Shown one piece after another: positions 42,547-51,729 of a DNA stretch of 64,000 nucleotides. Under the pieces are notes generated by a model, which ran no database searches, was not told the DNA's origin, and saw only the letters and a program-made list of their open reading frames with translations. Source of the DNA: Chelatococcus reniformis (GTDB lineage Bacteria > Pseudomonadota > Alphaproteobacteria > Rhizobiales > Beijerinckiaceae); assembly GCF_014640075.1 (NCBI RefSeq), contig NZ_BMGG01000010.1, forward strand, positions 1 to 64,000, read 5' to 3'. How positions within the stretch are numbered: the stretch's first letter is position 1; the number at the start of each line of letters is the position of its first letter. A program made the translations under genes and the position numbers.

Positions 42547-43854
42547 TCAGATGTCGAGGCTGTTGTCCCGCTCCCATTGCGTGAAGTGGGACGCATAGCT
42601 CGTCCACTCCTGCTCCTTCAGCCGGATATACGCGGTGGAGAAGGCATCGCCCAAGGTCTGTTTGAGGGTAGCGTCCTTGTCGAAGGCGCGGAGTGCGTCG
42701 AGCAGGTTGAGCGGCAGCTTGGGCGCATCCTGGACGGTGTGGCCGAGCGCGTACATGTCGATGTCGTAACGCTTGCCGGGGTCAGCCTTGCTGACGATGC
42801 CGTCGAGGCCCGCGGCGATGATCACTGCCTGCAGCAGGTAGGGGTTGGCGGCGCCGTCCGGCAGCCGCAGCTCGAACCGGCCCTTGCCGGGGACGCGCAC
42901 CATGTGGGTGCGGTTGTTGCCGGTCCACGTCACCGAATTGGGCGACCAACTGGCGCCCGAGACCGTCCGTGGCGCGTTGATGCGCTTGTAGCTGTTCACC
43001 GTCGGGTTGGTGATGGCGGCGAGCGCCTCGGCGTGCTTCATGATGCCGCCGAGAAAGTAGTAGCCGTCGCGCGACAGGCCCATCTCGTCGCCGTCGTCGT
43101 GGAATCGGTTGGCGGCGCCGGTCTCGTCCCACACCGAGATGTGGGCGTGGCAGCCCGAGCCGGTGAGATTGGCGAAGGGCTTGGGCATGAACGTCGCGCG
43201 CAGCCCGTGCTTTTCGGCGATGGACTTGACCATGAACTTGAAGAAGGAGTGCCGGTCGGCGGTGACCAGCGCGTCGTCGAAGGCCCAGTTCATCTCGAAC
43301 TGGCCGTTCGCGTCCTCGTGGTCGTTCTGGTAGGGCTGCCAGCCCAATTCCAGCATGCAGTCGCAGATCTCGGCGATGATGTCGTAGCGCCGCATCAGGG
43401 CCTGCTGGTCGTAGCAGGGCTTGATGGCGTTGTCCTTGGCGTCCGAGATGGCGTTGCCGTCGGGCTCGATCAGAAAAAATTCGGGCTCCACGCCGGTCTT
43501 GACGCGGAGCCCTCGTTCGGCCGCCGTGGCGACGAGTTGCTTCAGGACGTTGCGGGGCGCCTGGGCGACTGCTGCGTCCTCCATCGCGAGGTCGGCGGGG
43601 ACCCAGGCGACCTCGCGCCGCCACGGCAGTTGCACCACCGCCTTGGCGTCGGGAATGGCGAACATGTCGGGATGGGCCGGGGTCATGTCCACCCAGGTGG
43701 CGAAGCCGGCGAAGCCCGCGCCGTCCCGCTGCATGTCGGAAATCGCCGCCGCCGGCACTAGCTTGGCGCGCTGCGCGCCGAACAGGTCGGTGTAGGAGAT
43801 CATGAAATAGCGGATCCCCTTCTCCCGCGCGAGGCTTGCCAAGTCCTGGGACAC
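42547..43854 (-). CDS. gmaS: GlnT/GmaS-type ligase (probable gamma-glutamylmethylamide synthetase)
   Basis: The 435-residue protein belongs to the glutamine synthetase superfamily, with ATP/Mg signatures EPEFFLIEPDGN, YQNDHEDANGQFEMNW, the GSGCHAHISVWD nucleotide segment, NSYKRINAP and GRFELRLPDGAANPYL. GlnT-type enzymes and gamma-glutamylmethylamide synthetases share this form. Adjacent mgsABC and mgdABCD homologues favour ligation of methylamine to glutamate. Start GTG 43854 lies behind two GGAG boxes. Role as an ordinary glutamine synthetase cannot be excluded from sequence alone. Confidence 0.75.
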   Translation of the reverse strand: MSQDLASLAREKGIRYFMISYTDLFGAQRAKLVPAAAISDMQRDGAGFAGFATWVDMTPAHPDMFAIPDAKAVVQLPWRREVAWVPADLAMEDAAVAQAPRNVLKQLVATAAERGLRVKTGVEPEFFLIEPDGNAISDAKDNAIKPCYDQQALMRRYDIIAEICDCMLELGWQPYQNDHEDANGQFEMNWAFDDALVTADRHSFFKFMVKSIAEKHGLRATFMPKPFANLTGSGCHAHISVWDETGAANRFHDDGDEMGLSRDGYYFLGGIMKHAEALAAITNPTVNSYKRINAPRTVSGASWSPNSVTWTGNNRTHMVRVPGKGRFELRLPDGAANPYLLQAVIIAAGLDGIVSKADPGKRYDIDMYALGHTVQDAPKLPLNLLDALRAFDKDATLKQTLGDAFSTAYIRLKEQEWTSYASHFTQWERDNSLDI

Positions 43855-43907
43855 TGCTCCGTCTCCGTCGTGAGTGCTGCTGCGTTGTCGACCCGGGTGG
43901 TGGTGGT

Positions 43908-45236
43908 TCAGAAGCCGCCGTTGCCGGGAATCCAGCTCGTGCCGGCGAGCGGCACGCGCGCCATGGCGGCGGCCTCGACGGTCAGCGCGCACAGGTCTTC
44001 GGGCTCGAGATTGTGCACGTGATTCTTGCCGCAGGCGCGCGCGATGGTCTGCGCCTCGAGCGTCATCACCTTGAGGTAATTGGCGAGCCGGCGGCCGGCG
44101 AGCTCGGGGTCGAGCCTGCCCATCAGCTCCGGGTCCTGGGTGGTGATGCCGGCCGGGTCCCGGCCTTCGTGCCAATCGTCGTAGGCGCCGGCGGTGGAGC
44201 CCAGCGCCCGGTACTCGTCCTCACGCGCCGGATCGTTGTCGCCGAGGGCAACCAGCGCGGCGGTGCCGATGGAGACGGCGTCGGCGCCCAGCGCCAGCGC
44301 CTTGGCGACGTCGGCGCCGTTGCGGATGCCGCCGGAGATGATGAGCTGTACCTTGCGGTGCAGGCCGAGCTCCTGCAGTGCCTGCACCGCGGGGCGGATG
44401 CAGGCGAGCGTCGGGATGCCGACATTCTCGATGAACACCTCTTGCGTCGCCGCGGTGCCACCCTGCATGCCGTCGATGACCACCACGTCGGCGCCGGACT
44501 TCACCGCCAGCGCCACGTCGTAATAGGGGCGCGAGCCGCCGACCTTGACGAAGATCGGCTTCTGCCAGTCGGTGATCTCGCGCAGCTCCATGATCTTGAT
44601 CTCGAGATCGTCCGGCCCGGTCCAGTCGGGATGCCGGCAGGCGGAGCGCTGGTCGATACCCTTGGGCAGGGTGCGCATCTCGGCCACCCGGTCGGTGATC
44701 TTCTGTCCGAGCAGCATGCCGCCGCCGCCAGGCTTGGCGCCCTGGCCCACGACGATCTCGATGGCGTCGGCCTTGAGCAGGTCCTCCGGGTTCATGCCGT
44801 AGCGCGACGGCAGGTACTGGTAGACCAGCATCTTGGATTGGCTGCGCTCCTCGCGCGACATGCCGCCGTCGCCGGTGGTGGTCGAGGTGCCGGCGGCGCT
44901 GGCGCCGCGGCCCAGCGCGTCCTTGGCGTTGGCCGAGAGCGAGCCGAAGCTCATGCCGGCGATGGTGATGGGGATCTTGAGCTCGAGCGGCTTGCTGGCG
45001 AAGCGCGAGCCCAGCACGACATCGGTGCCGCAGCGCTCGCGGTAGCCCTCCAGTGGATAGCGCGACATCGATGCGCCCAGGAACAGCAGGTCGTCGAAAT
45101 GCGGCAGCCTGCGCTTGGCGCCGGCGCCGCGGATGTCATAGATGCCCGTGCTCGCCGCCCGCCGGATCTCCGACAGCGTGTAGTCGTCGAACGTCGCTGA
45201 CTTGCGCGGGACCGTCGGAGGATTGGTGTAGGTCAT
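43908..45236 (-). CDS. mgsC: MgsC-type FMN-dependent glutamate-synthase-like subunit
   Basis: The 442-residue protein matches the FMN-binding (alpha/beta barrel) domain of glutamate synthase: KIPITIAGMSFGSLSANAKDALGRGASAAGTSTTTGDGG, IEIVVGQGAKPGGGGMLLGQK, VKVGGSRPYYDVALAVKSGADVVVIDGMQGGTAATQ and LIISGGIRNGADVAKALALGADAVSIGTAAL. It corresponds to GlxD/MgsC. With MgsA and MgsB it should form N-methylglutamate synthase, in which methylamine rather than ammonia is transferred. It lies 53 bases upstream of the gmaS-like gene. Confidence 0.82.
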   Translation of the reverse strand: MTYTNPPTVPRKSATFDDYTLSEIRRAASTGIYDIRGAGAKRRLPHFDDLLFLGASMSRYPLEGYRERCGTDVVLGSRFASKPLELKIPITIAGMSFGSLSANAKDALGRGASAAGTSTTTGDGGMSREERSQSKMLVYQYLPSRYGMNPEDLLKADAIEIVVGQGAKPGGGGMLLGQKITDRVAEMRTLPKGIDQRSACRHPDWTGPDDLEIKIMELREITDWQKPIFVKVGGSRPYYDVALAVKSGADVVVIDGMQGGTAATQEVFIENVGIPTLACIRPAVQALQELGLHRKVQLIISGGIRNGADVAKALALGADAVSIGTAALVALGDNDPAREDEYRALGSTAGAYDDWHEGRDPAGITTQDPELMGRLDPELAGRRLANYLKVMTLEAQTIARACGKNHVHNLEPEDLCALTVEAAAMARVPLAGTSWIPGNGGF

Positions 45237-45294
45237 GGATCTGCCGGATCAGGGGAGGGGCCGCGGGGCGGGCGGTCGACGAGGGGCGAACGGC

Positions 45295-45984
45295 TCAGCC
45301 GTAGCTATCGGCGTTGTCGACGCTGAAGTTGTAGAGCTTGCGGGCGGAGCCGAAGCGCTTGAAGCTCGTGGGATCGATGCCGTCGAAGCCGGCCTTGCCG
45401 AGCAGCTCGCCGAGCAGCTTCAGGTGCTCGGGCCGCATCTCCTTCTCGATGCAGTCGGCGCCCAGGCTCTTGACCGAGCCGCGCACGAACAGCCTGGCTT
45501 CGTAGATGGAGTCGCCCAGCGCGTCGCCGGCGTCGCCACAGACGACCAAGTTGCCCGCCTGGGCCATGAAGGCCGACATGTGGCCGACGTTGCCGCGCAC
45601 CACGATGTCGATGCCCTTCATGGAGATGCCGCAGCGGGACGAGGCGTTGCCCTCCACGACCAGCAGCCCGCCATGGCCCGTGGCACCGGCATACTGGCTG
45701 GCGTCGCCCTTCACTCGCACTTGGCCCGACATCATGTTTTCGGCCACGCCGGGGCCGGCCGAGCCGTCGACGACGACTTGGGCCTCGCGGTTCATGCCGC
45801 CGCAGTAATAGCCGACGCTGCCCTTGATGGTGACGGTGACCGGGGCGTTGAGACCGACGGCGACCGCGTGCGCGCCGTGCGGGTTGAGCACCTCCCAGGC
45901 GGTCTCGTTGCTGCCGGGCGCTTGGTGGTGCAGAGCTTGATTGAGCGTCCGCAGCTCCGCCGTGGCGAGGTCGACGACCGGCAT
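45295..45984 (-). CDS. mgsB: MgsB-type GXGXG-domain subunit
   Basis: The 229-residue protein is a stand-alone GXGXG right-handed beta-helix, as at the C-terminus of glutamate synthase: VTIKGSVGYYCGGMNREAQVVVDGSAGPGVAENMMSG, GGLLVVEGNASSRCGISMKGIDIVVRGNVGHMSAFMAQAGNLVVCGDAGDALGDS. It corresponds to GlxC/MgsB and probably scaffolds the complex. It is three bases from mgsA and 58 bases from mgsC on the same strand. Confidence 0.82.
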   Translation of the reverse strand: MPVVDLATAELRTLNQALHHQAPGSNETAWEVLNPHGAHAVAVGLNAPVTVTIKGSVGYYCGGMNREAQVVVDGSAGPGVAENMMSGQVRVKGDASQYAGATGHGGLLVVEGNASSRCGISMKGIDIVVRGNVGHMSAFMAQAGNLVVCGDAGDALGDSIYEARLFVRGSVKSLGADCIEKEMRPEHLKLLGELLGKAGFDGIDPTSFKRFGSARKLYNFSVDNADSYG

Positions 45985-45987
45985 GTC

Positions 45988-46884
45988 TCAGCGCTCCCAG
46001 AAATAGACGGTGGCGGGTTCGGGTTCCCAGACCTTCGCCGTCTCGATGCCGGGCAGCGCTGCCAGCGCCCGGTACTCGGAGCCGAAGGCCACGAACCGGT
46101 CGGTCTCGGCCAGCACCGCCGGCTTGCAGGCGATCGGATCGCGCAGCACGCCGAAGCCGTTCTTGGTGCCGACGACGAAGGTGAAGAAGCCGTCGAGATC
46201 GTCGAGGCCCTTCTCCAGCGCCTCGCCCAGGCTGCTGCCCTGGCCCATCTGCGCGGTGAGGTAGGCCGCGGCGACCTCCGAGTCGTTCTCGGTCTCGAAG
46301 CGGATGCCGTCGCGCGCCAGCGTCCGCCGCAGGTTGTTATGGTTGGATAGCGAGCCGTTGTGGACCAGGCACTGGTCCGGGCCGGTGGAGAAAGGGTGGG
46401 CGCCGAGCGTCGTCACCGCCGATTCCGTGGCCATGCGGGTGTGGCCGATGGCGTGGGTGCCGGCCATGTTCGCCAGGCCGAACACCGCGGCCACCTCGGT
46501 CGGATAGCCCACCTCCTTATAGATCTCGATGGCGTCGCCGGCGCCCAAGACGCGCACCGTGCCGTGCTGGTCGCGGATGTGGTCGCGGACGGCCTCGAGC
46601 CGGTCGGCGGGAACCGTCAGCACCGCATGCGAGCCGCGCCGCTCGATCGCCACCTCGGTGCCGACGGCCCCGCCGACGGAGGCGGCGAGGCCGGAGAAGG
46701 CCTCGTCCGGCGCCGGCGACTGCACCGTGACCTTGGCGAGACCCGACCGCGGGGTGCCGTAGACGGCGAAGCCAGCACTGTCGGGGCCGCGATCGCACAT
46801 GGTGCCCAGCATCTGCGCGAGCATTGCCCCGAGCTGCGGCTCGAGCGCCTTATCCTTCAGAAATAGCCCAACAATTCCGCACAT
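45988..46884 (-). CDS. mgsA: MgsA-type class II glutamine amidotransferase subunit
   Basis: The 298-residue protein begins MCGIVGLFLKD, so after Met removal Cys2 is the N-terminal nucleophile of class II amidotransferases. Further family segments are DRGPDSAGFAVYG, AIGHTRMATESAVTTLGAHPFS and CLVHNGSLSNHNNLRRTL. In N-methylglutamate synthase this subunit would act on gamma-glutamylmethylamide, releasing methylamine for transfer. It is the first gene of the leftward operon, with an AT-rich divergent control region upstream. Confidence 0.83.
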   Translation of the reverse strand: MCGIVGLFLKDKALEPQLGAMLAQMLGTMCDRGPDSAGFAVYGTPRSGLAKVTVQSPAPDEAFSGLAASVGGAVGTEVAIERRGSHAVLTVPADRLEAVRDHIRDQHGTVRVLGAGDAIEIYKEVGYPTEVAAVFGLANMAGTHAIGHTRMATESAVTTLGAHPFSTGPDQCLVHNGSLSNHNNLRRTLARDGIRFETENDSEVAAAYLTAQMGQGSSLGEALEKGLDDLDGFFTFVVGTKNGFGVLRDPIACKPAVLAETDRFVAFGSEYRALAALPGIETAKVWEPEPATVYFWER

Positions 46885-46923
46885 GGCAGCGACCCCGGTG
46901 AGTGAGCGGACGCTAGCAGCGCG

Positions 46924-46976
46924 TTTTCATGAAATCAACTGGCAAGAATTAAATTTTCATGCAAAGAAAACTGGCA
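46924..46976. promoter_or_regulatory. direct-repeat control site in the mgs/mgd divergent promoter region
   Basis: TTTTCATG occurs at 46924-46931 and again exactly 30 bases later at 46954-46961. Each is followed by AACTGGCA (46937-46944 and 46969-46976). The segment is strikingly AT-rich for this DNA and includes AATTAAATT. Position 40-92 bases upstream of mgsA and within the gap to mgdA suggests an operator/promoter for both operons, perhaps bound by the XRE-cupin regulator encoded at 52428. Confidence 0.65.
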
Positions 46977-47123
46977 GATGGCGCGCCCGGCAGCGCAGGC
47001 CCCGCAGGGGCGTCACGTCGGCGCGTCGTCCGCGGCGCCGCCGTCCTCTTTAACTTGAGGAAAAAAACTTGCCTATAGGGGGTGGCGCCCTTATGAATCG
47101 CCACCGTTCGCCGGAGACCCGTC

Positions 47124-48365
47124 GTGCCGCTTGCTCTGCTGAAACATGGTCTGTCGTCCGGCCGCGTGGAGCCGCCGCATCTGCGCTGGCAGCCCGATCT
47201 CAAACGCACCTATGACGTGGTGATCATCGGCGCCGGGGGACACGGCCTCGCCACCGCCTACTATCTCGCGACGCGCCACGGCATCACCAACATCGCCGTG
47301 CTGGACCGCGGCTGGCTCGCCGGCGGCAATACCGCCCGCAACACGACCATCGTGCGCGCCAACTATCTCACCCCCGAGGGCGTCGCCTTCTACAAGGAAT
47401 CGGTGGAGCTGTTCCGGGGTCTGTCGACCGAGCTCGATATCAACATCATGTATTCCGAGCGTGGGCACTTCACCCTCGCTCACACCGACGCGGCGATTCG
47501 CACGGCACGCTGGCGCGCCGAAGTGAACAAGCACATGGGGGTCGACTCCGAACTGATCGACGCCGCCGAGGTGGCGCGGCTGTGCCCGGTGCTCAACACG
47601 TCGGACGAGGTGCACTATCCCATCCTGGGGGCGCTCTACCATCCGCCCGGGGCCATCGCCCGCCACGACGCGGTCGCCTGGGGCTACGCCAAGGAGGCGA
47701 TGGCGCGCGGCGTCGAGGTGCATCCAGCAACCGAGGTCACCGGCATCCTAGTGGAAGGAGGCCGCGTGAGGGGCGTCGAGACCAGCCGCGGCACCATCCA
47801 CGCCGACAAGGTGGTGCAGGCGGTCGCCGGCTCATCCAGCCGCGTCGCCAAACTCGCCGGCCTGCGCCTGCCCATCAAGAGCATCCCGCTCCAGGCCTGC
47901 GTCTCGGAGCCGGTGAAGCCGATCCTCGACCAGATCGTCGTCTCCGGCTCGCTGCACGTCTACATTTCGCAGTCCGCCCGCGGCGAGATGGTGATGGGCG
48001 GCGTCACCGATCCCTACGGGCTCTACCAGACGCGCTCGACCCTCGACTTCAAGGAGGGGCTGATGGCGCACATGCTCGAGCTGTTCCCCTTCATGGCCGA
48101 TTTGCGGGTGCTCAGACAGTGGGCCGGTACGGCCGACATGACGCCGGACTTTTCGCCGGTGATGGGGCTCACGCCCATCGACAACTACTTCATCGATTCG
48201 GGCTGGGGTACCTGGGGCTTCAAGGCGACGCCCGTGTGCGGTTTGCGCATGGCCGAGTGCATCGCCACCGGCCGCCAGCCGGAGATGCTCAAACCGTTCC
48301 TGCTCGACCGCTTCCGCACCTTCGATCTGGTGGGGGAGAAGGGCGCCGCATCGGTGGGACACTGA
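47124..48365 (+). CDS. mgdA: MgdA/SoxB-type FAD oxidoreductase subunit
   Basis: The 413-residue protein is homologous to the beta subunit of heterotetrameric sarcosine oxidase: YDVVIIGAGGHGLATAYYLA (FAD-binding), WLAGGNTARNTTIVRANYL, ARHDAVAWGYAKEA (His181 is the probable covalent-FMN histidine by analogy), and WAGTADMTPDFSPVMG. In this locus it more probably belongs to N-methylglutamate dehydrogenase. Start GTG 47124 lies behind GGAG. It leads the rightward operon, divergent from mgsA. Confidence 0.82.
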   Translation: MPLALLKHGLSSGRVEPPHLRWQPDLKRTYDVVIIGAGGHGLATAYYLATRHGITNIAVLDRGWLAGGNTARNTTIVRANYLTPEGVAFYKESVELFRGLSTELDINIMYSERGHFTLAHTDAAIRTARWRAEVNKHMGVDSELIDAAEVARLCPVLNTSDEVHYPILGALYHPPGAIARHDAVAWGYAKEAMARGVEVHPATEVTGILVEGGRVRGVETSRGTIHADKVVQAVAGSSSRVAKLAGLRLPIKSIPLQACVSEPVKPILDQIVVSGSLHVYISQSARGEMVMGGVTDPYGLYQTRSTLDFKEGLMAHMLELFPFMADLRVLRQWAGTADMTPDFSPVMGLTPIDNYFIDSGWGTWGFKATPVCGLRMAECIATGRQPEMLKPFLLDRFRTFDLVGEKGAASVGH

Positions 48366-48525
48366 TCATGTTGCACAGGGAATGTGATGTTCCGGCCGGT
48401 CGGCCGAGGGCGAGGGGCGATGCAGCCGCAGACGTCTCCCCGCGAGCGGGGAGCGGGGGCGGAACTGCGCCGTCGGCGCCGATGCATCGAAACGTCCGTA
48501 CGGGGCTATCAGGGACAGCGCGGAC

Positions 48526-48834
48526 ATGAAGATCATGGTCTGCCCGCTCAACGGGCCGCGCAACATCACCGAATTCGTCTGCGGCGGCGACGTGAAGGCC
48601 GTGCCCGATCCGGCCGCTTGCAGCGATGCCGAATGGACCGACTACCTGTTCATCGAGGACAACATCGCCGGTGAGGTCGACGAATGGTGGCTGCACACGC
48701 CGAGCAACACCTGGTTCATCGCCCGCCGCAATACGCTCACCGATGAGATTCTCGCCACCATGACCGTCGCCGACTACTTCGACAGCAAGCGTTCGGCAGC
48801 GGATGCCGTGGCCGGCGCGGGAGGCGCGGCATGA
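48526..48834 (+). CDS. mgdB: MgdB/SoxD-type small subunit lacking two zinc ligands
   Basis: The 102-residue protein matches the SoxD (delta) subunit: MKIMVCPLNGPRNITEFVCGG, WTDYLFIEDNIAGEVDEWWLH and TPSNTWFIARRNTLTDEI. In tetrameric sarcosine oxidase the delta subunit binds zinc through Cys6, Cys9, His59 and Cys63. Here Cys6 and the histidine (His57) are kept, but the other two are Asn9 and Asn61, so zinc binding is unlikely. It overlaps mgdC by four bases and follows mgdA after 160 bases. Confidence 0.8.
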   Translation: MKIMVCPLNGPRNITEFVCGGDVKAVPDPAACSDAEWTDYLFIEDNIAGEVDEWWLHTPSNTWFIARRNTLTDEILATMTVADYFDSKRSAADAVAGAGGAA

Positions 48835-51725
48835 TCCCCGGCGCCCGTCTGGACGGCCCCGGCTGGGGCCTCTTCATCGACCGCGCCAAGCCGGTCGACT
48901 TCAGCTTCGACGGCCGGCCGCAGCGCGGTTTCGCCGGCGACGTGATCGCCAGCGCCATGCTGGCCGGCGGCCAGACGATGCTGTCGCGGTCGTTCAAGTA
49001 TCACCGCCCGCGCGGGCCGCTCACCATGGCCGGCCATGACGTCAACAGCATGGTCCAGGTCGGTGCCGAGCCCAACGTGCGCGGCGACCGCTATCCGATC
49101 GCCGCAGGCCTCGCCGTCACCTCGGTCAACCGGCTCGGCCCGCTCGAGCGCGACGCGCTGGCGGCGATCGGCCTGTTCTCGCGCTTCCTGCCGGTGGGCT
49201 TCTACTACAAGACCTTCTTCCGCCCCCGCGGCGCCTGGGCCTTCTTCGAGAAGCCGATCCGACGGCTGGCCGGGCTGGGTACACTCGATCCCAAGGCCCG
49301 CCACGGCCATTTCGACAAGGCCTACCTGTTCTGCGACGTCGCCGTCGTCGGCGGCGGCCCGGCAGGACTTGCGGCGGCCATCGCCGCGGCCGAAAGCGGA
49401 GCGGACACGCTGCTGATCGACGAATGGCCCGAGCTCGGCGGCTCGCTGCTGTTCGGCCGGCTCGGCGGCAGCCGCGCGGTGGCCGAGGAGGCGCGCGCCG
49501 CCCTCGTGACGCGCGCCCACAGCCTGCCGGGCCTGCGCATCCTGAGCGAGACCGCCGTCACCGGCCTGTTCGCCGACAATTGGCTGGCGGCGCTCACCGG
49601 CAATCGTCTCCTCAAGATCCGTGCCAAACAGACCGTGCTGGCCACCGGCGCCTACGACCAGCCGCTGGTGTTCGCCAACAACGACCGCCCGGGCATCCTG
49701 TTTGGCGATGCGGTGCAGCGATTGCTGCGCCTCTATGCCGTGAAGCCGGGGCAGCGCGCGGTGGTCGCCACAGCCAACCGCTTCGGCTACGACACCGCGC
49801 TCGATCTCGCCGATGCGGGCATCGAGGTCGCCGCGGTGGTCGACCTGACGGCCGCTCCGGACGCCGCGGCGGCTGAACCGGTGCGGGCTCGCGGCATCCG
49901 CGTGATCTCTGCATCGATGCTGGTCGACGCCCGTGGGCGGGACCGCGTCTCCGCCGTCGCTGTGGCGCCGCCGACCGGCGGAGCCGCTCCCGAATGGATC
50001 GCGTGCGACCTCGTCGCCATGACGGTCGGCTACACGCCGGCGCTCAACCTGGCGAGCTATGTCGGCGCCAAGGTCACCTACGACGAAGCGGTCGCCATGC
50101 ACCGGGCGAGCGACCTGCCGCCCTGGCTGGCGCTCGCCGGGTCGGCCGGCGGGATGTGGTCGGACGACGTGGTCCGCGACGACGCTGCGCACGTCGGCCG
50201 CCTGGCGGCGCAGGCCGCCGCCGGCGGGACGGTCGAGGGGCCGGCGCGGCCCCGCGATCCCGCCACGGCGCGCATCACCCACCCCTGGCCGATGACGCTG
50301 GCCGCCCGCGGCAAGGACTTCATCGATTTCGACGAGGATCTTGTCAGCCGCGACATCGTCCAGTCGGTCGGCGACGGCTATGACGATATCCAGCTGGTGA
50401 AGCGCTATTCGACGGCCGGGCTCGGGCCCAGCCAGGGCCGGCATGCCAACGTCAACACCATCCGCATCGTGGCGCGCGAAACCGGGCGTAGCCTCGACAA
50501 GGTCGGCACCACGACGTTCCGGCCGCCGCTGCTGCCGGAGAAGTTCGGCCATCTGGCCGGCCGTAGCTTCGAACCCCGGCGGCTGAGCGCCCTGCACGGC
50601 CGCCATGTGGAGCTCGGCGCGCGCATGATGCCCGCCGGTCTCTGGTTGCGGCCCGCCTACTACGGCGACAAGGCCGGCGCGGCCGGGGCGATCGCTGCCG
50701 AGGTGAAGGCGGTGCGCGAGGGCGTCGGCCTGATCGACGTGTCGACGCTGGGCGGCCTCGACATCCGCGGGCCGGATGCGGCGGCGTTCGTCGATCGCAT
50801 GTATACCTGGGCCTATGCCAAGCAGCCCGTCGGCCGAGCCCGCTACGCGCTGATGACCGACCAGACCGGCGTGGTGATCGACGACGGCGTCGCCTGCCGC
50901 TTCCATGAGCAGCACTTCTACGTCACCGCCACCACCAGTGGAGTCGACGCGGTCTACCGCCAGATGACGTGGTGGAACCAGCAGTGGCGCATGGACGTCG
51001 ACGTGGCCAACGTCACGGCGAGCTATGCGGCGGTCAACATCGCCGGCCCGCGCTCGCGCGAGGTGCTGGCGAGGCTTGACTGCGACATCGACCTCTCGCC
51101 CGAAGCCTTCCCCTATATGGGGGTGCGGACCGGCCGTCTCGCCGGCATACCCGTGCGGATGCTGCGGGTCGGCTTCGTCGGCGAGCTCGGCTTCGAGATC
51201 CACTGCCCGTCGAGCTTCGGCGAGGCCCTCTGGGACAGGCTGTTCGAGGCGGGCCAGGCGTCCGCCATCAAGCCGTTCGGCGTCGAGGCGCAGCGCGTGC
51301 TGCGGTTGGAGAAGGGGCACATCATCATCGGCCAGGATACCGACGGCCTCACTCACCCGGTGGAGGCGGGCATGGCCTGGGCGCTGGCCAAGACGAAGCC
51401 GTTCTACGTGGGCAAGCGCGCCGTCGACATGCAGCTGGCCAAGGGGCTCACCCGGCAGCTCGTGGGCTTCACGCTGCGCGATCCGGCCGCTCCCTGTCCG
51501 CTGGAGAGCCATCTGGTGATCGAGGACGGCGCCATCGTCGGGCGCGTCACCTCCGCGGTGCGCTCACTGGCCGCGGGCGGAGTCATCGGGCTGGCCTATG
51601 TGCCCCCGGCCAAGAGCGCCGTCGGCGCCCGCTTCTCCATCCGCATCGACAAGGGGGCCATGGTCGAGGCCGAGGTGGTGCCGACGCCCTTCTACGACCC
51701 CGACAACAAGCGCCAGGAGCTGTGA
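48831..51725 (+). CDS. mgdC: MgdC/SoxA-type large subunit
   Basis: The 964-residue protein has the alpha-subunit plan: an N-terminal ferredoxin-like BFD segment (FDGRPQRGFAGDVIASAMLAGG, SFKYHRPRGPLTMAG), a Rossmann NAD-binding core (VAVVGGGPAGLAAAIAAAESGADTLLIDE and LATGAYDQPLVFANNDRPGI) and a C-terminal GcvT-like tetrahydrofolate domain (from about residue 580; VGLIDVSTLGGLDIRGPDAAAFVDRMYT, LGFEIHCPSSFGEALWDRLF). Oxidation of the N-methyl group would pass a C1 unit to tetrahydrofolate. It overlaps mgdB by four bases. Confidence 0.85.
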   Translation: MIPGARLDGPGWGLFIDRAKPVDFSFDGRPQRGFAGDVIASAMLAGGQTMLSRSFKYHRPRGPLTMAGHDVNSMVQVGAEPNVRGDRYPIAAGLAVTSVNRLGPLERDALAAIGLFSRFLPVGFYYKTFFRPRGAWAFFEKPIRRLAGLGTLDPKARHGHFDKAYLFCDVAVVGGGPAGLAAAIAAAESGADTLLIDEWPELGGSLLFGRLGGSRAVAEEARAALVTRAHSLPGLRILSETAVTGLFADNWLAALTGNRLLKIRAKQTVLATGAYDQPLVFANNDRPGILFGDAVQRLLRLYAVKPGQRAVVATANRFGYDTALDLADAGIEVAAVVDLTAAPDAAAAEPVRARGIRVISASMLVDARGRDRVSAVAVAPPTGGAAPEWIACDLVAMTVGYTPALNLASYVGAKVTYDEAVAMHRASDLPPWLALAGSAGGMWSDDVVRDDAAHVGRLAAQAAAGGTVEGPARPRDPATARITHPWPMTLAARGKDFIDFDEDLVSRDIVQSVGDGYDDIQLVKRYSTAGLGPSQGRHANVNTIRIVARETGRSLDKVGTTTFRPPLLPEKFGHLAGRSFEPRRLSALHGRHVELGARMMPAGLWLRPAYYGDKAGAAGAIAAEVKAVREGVGLIDVSTLGGLDIRGPDAAAFVDRMYTWAYAKQPVGRARYALMTDQTGVVIDDGVACRFHEQHFYVTATTSGVDAVYRQMTWWNQQWRMDVDVANVTASYAAVNIAGPRSREVLARLDCDIDLSPEAFPYMGVRTGRLAGIPVRMLRVGFVGELGFEIHCPSSFGEALWDRLFEAGQASAIKPFGVEAQRVLRLEKGHIIIGQDTDGLTHPVEAGMAWALAKTKPFYVGKRAVDMQLAKGLTRQLVGFTLRDPAAPCPLESHLVIEDGAIVGRVTSAVRSLAAGGVIGLAYVPPAKSAVGARFSIRIDKGAMVEAEVVPTPFYDPDNKRQEL

Positions 51726-51729
51726 TCCC

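Noticed and set aside
47055-47079. TTGAGG and TATAGG as a mgdA promoter
   Set aside because: The spacer would be only 13 bases, too short for a sigma-70-type promoter; left unassigned.
48774-51512. 912-codon minus-strand open frame opposite mgdC
   Set aside because: Antisense to mgdC; no recognisable motif and shadow-type composition.
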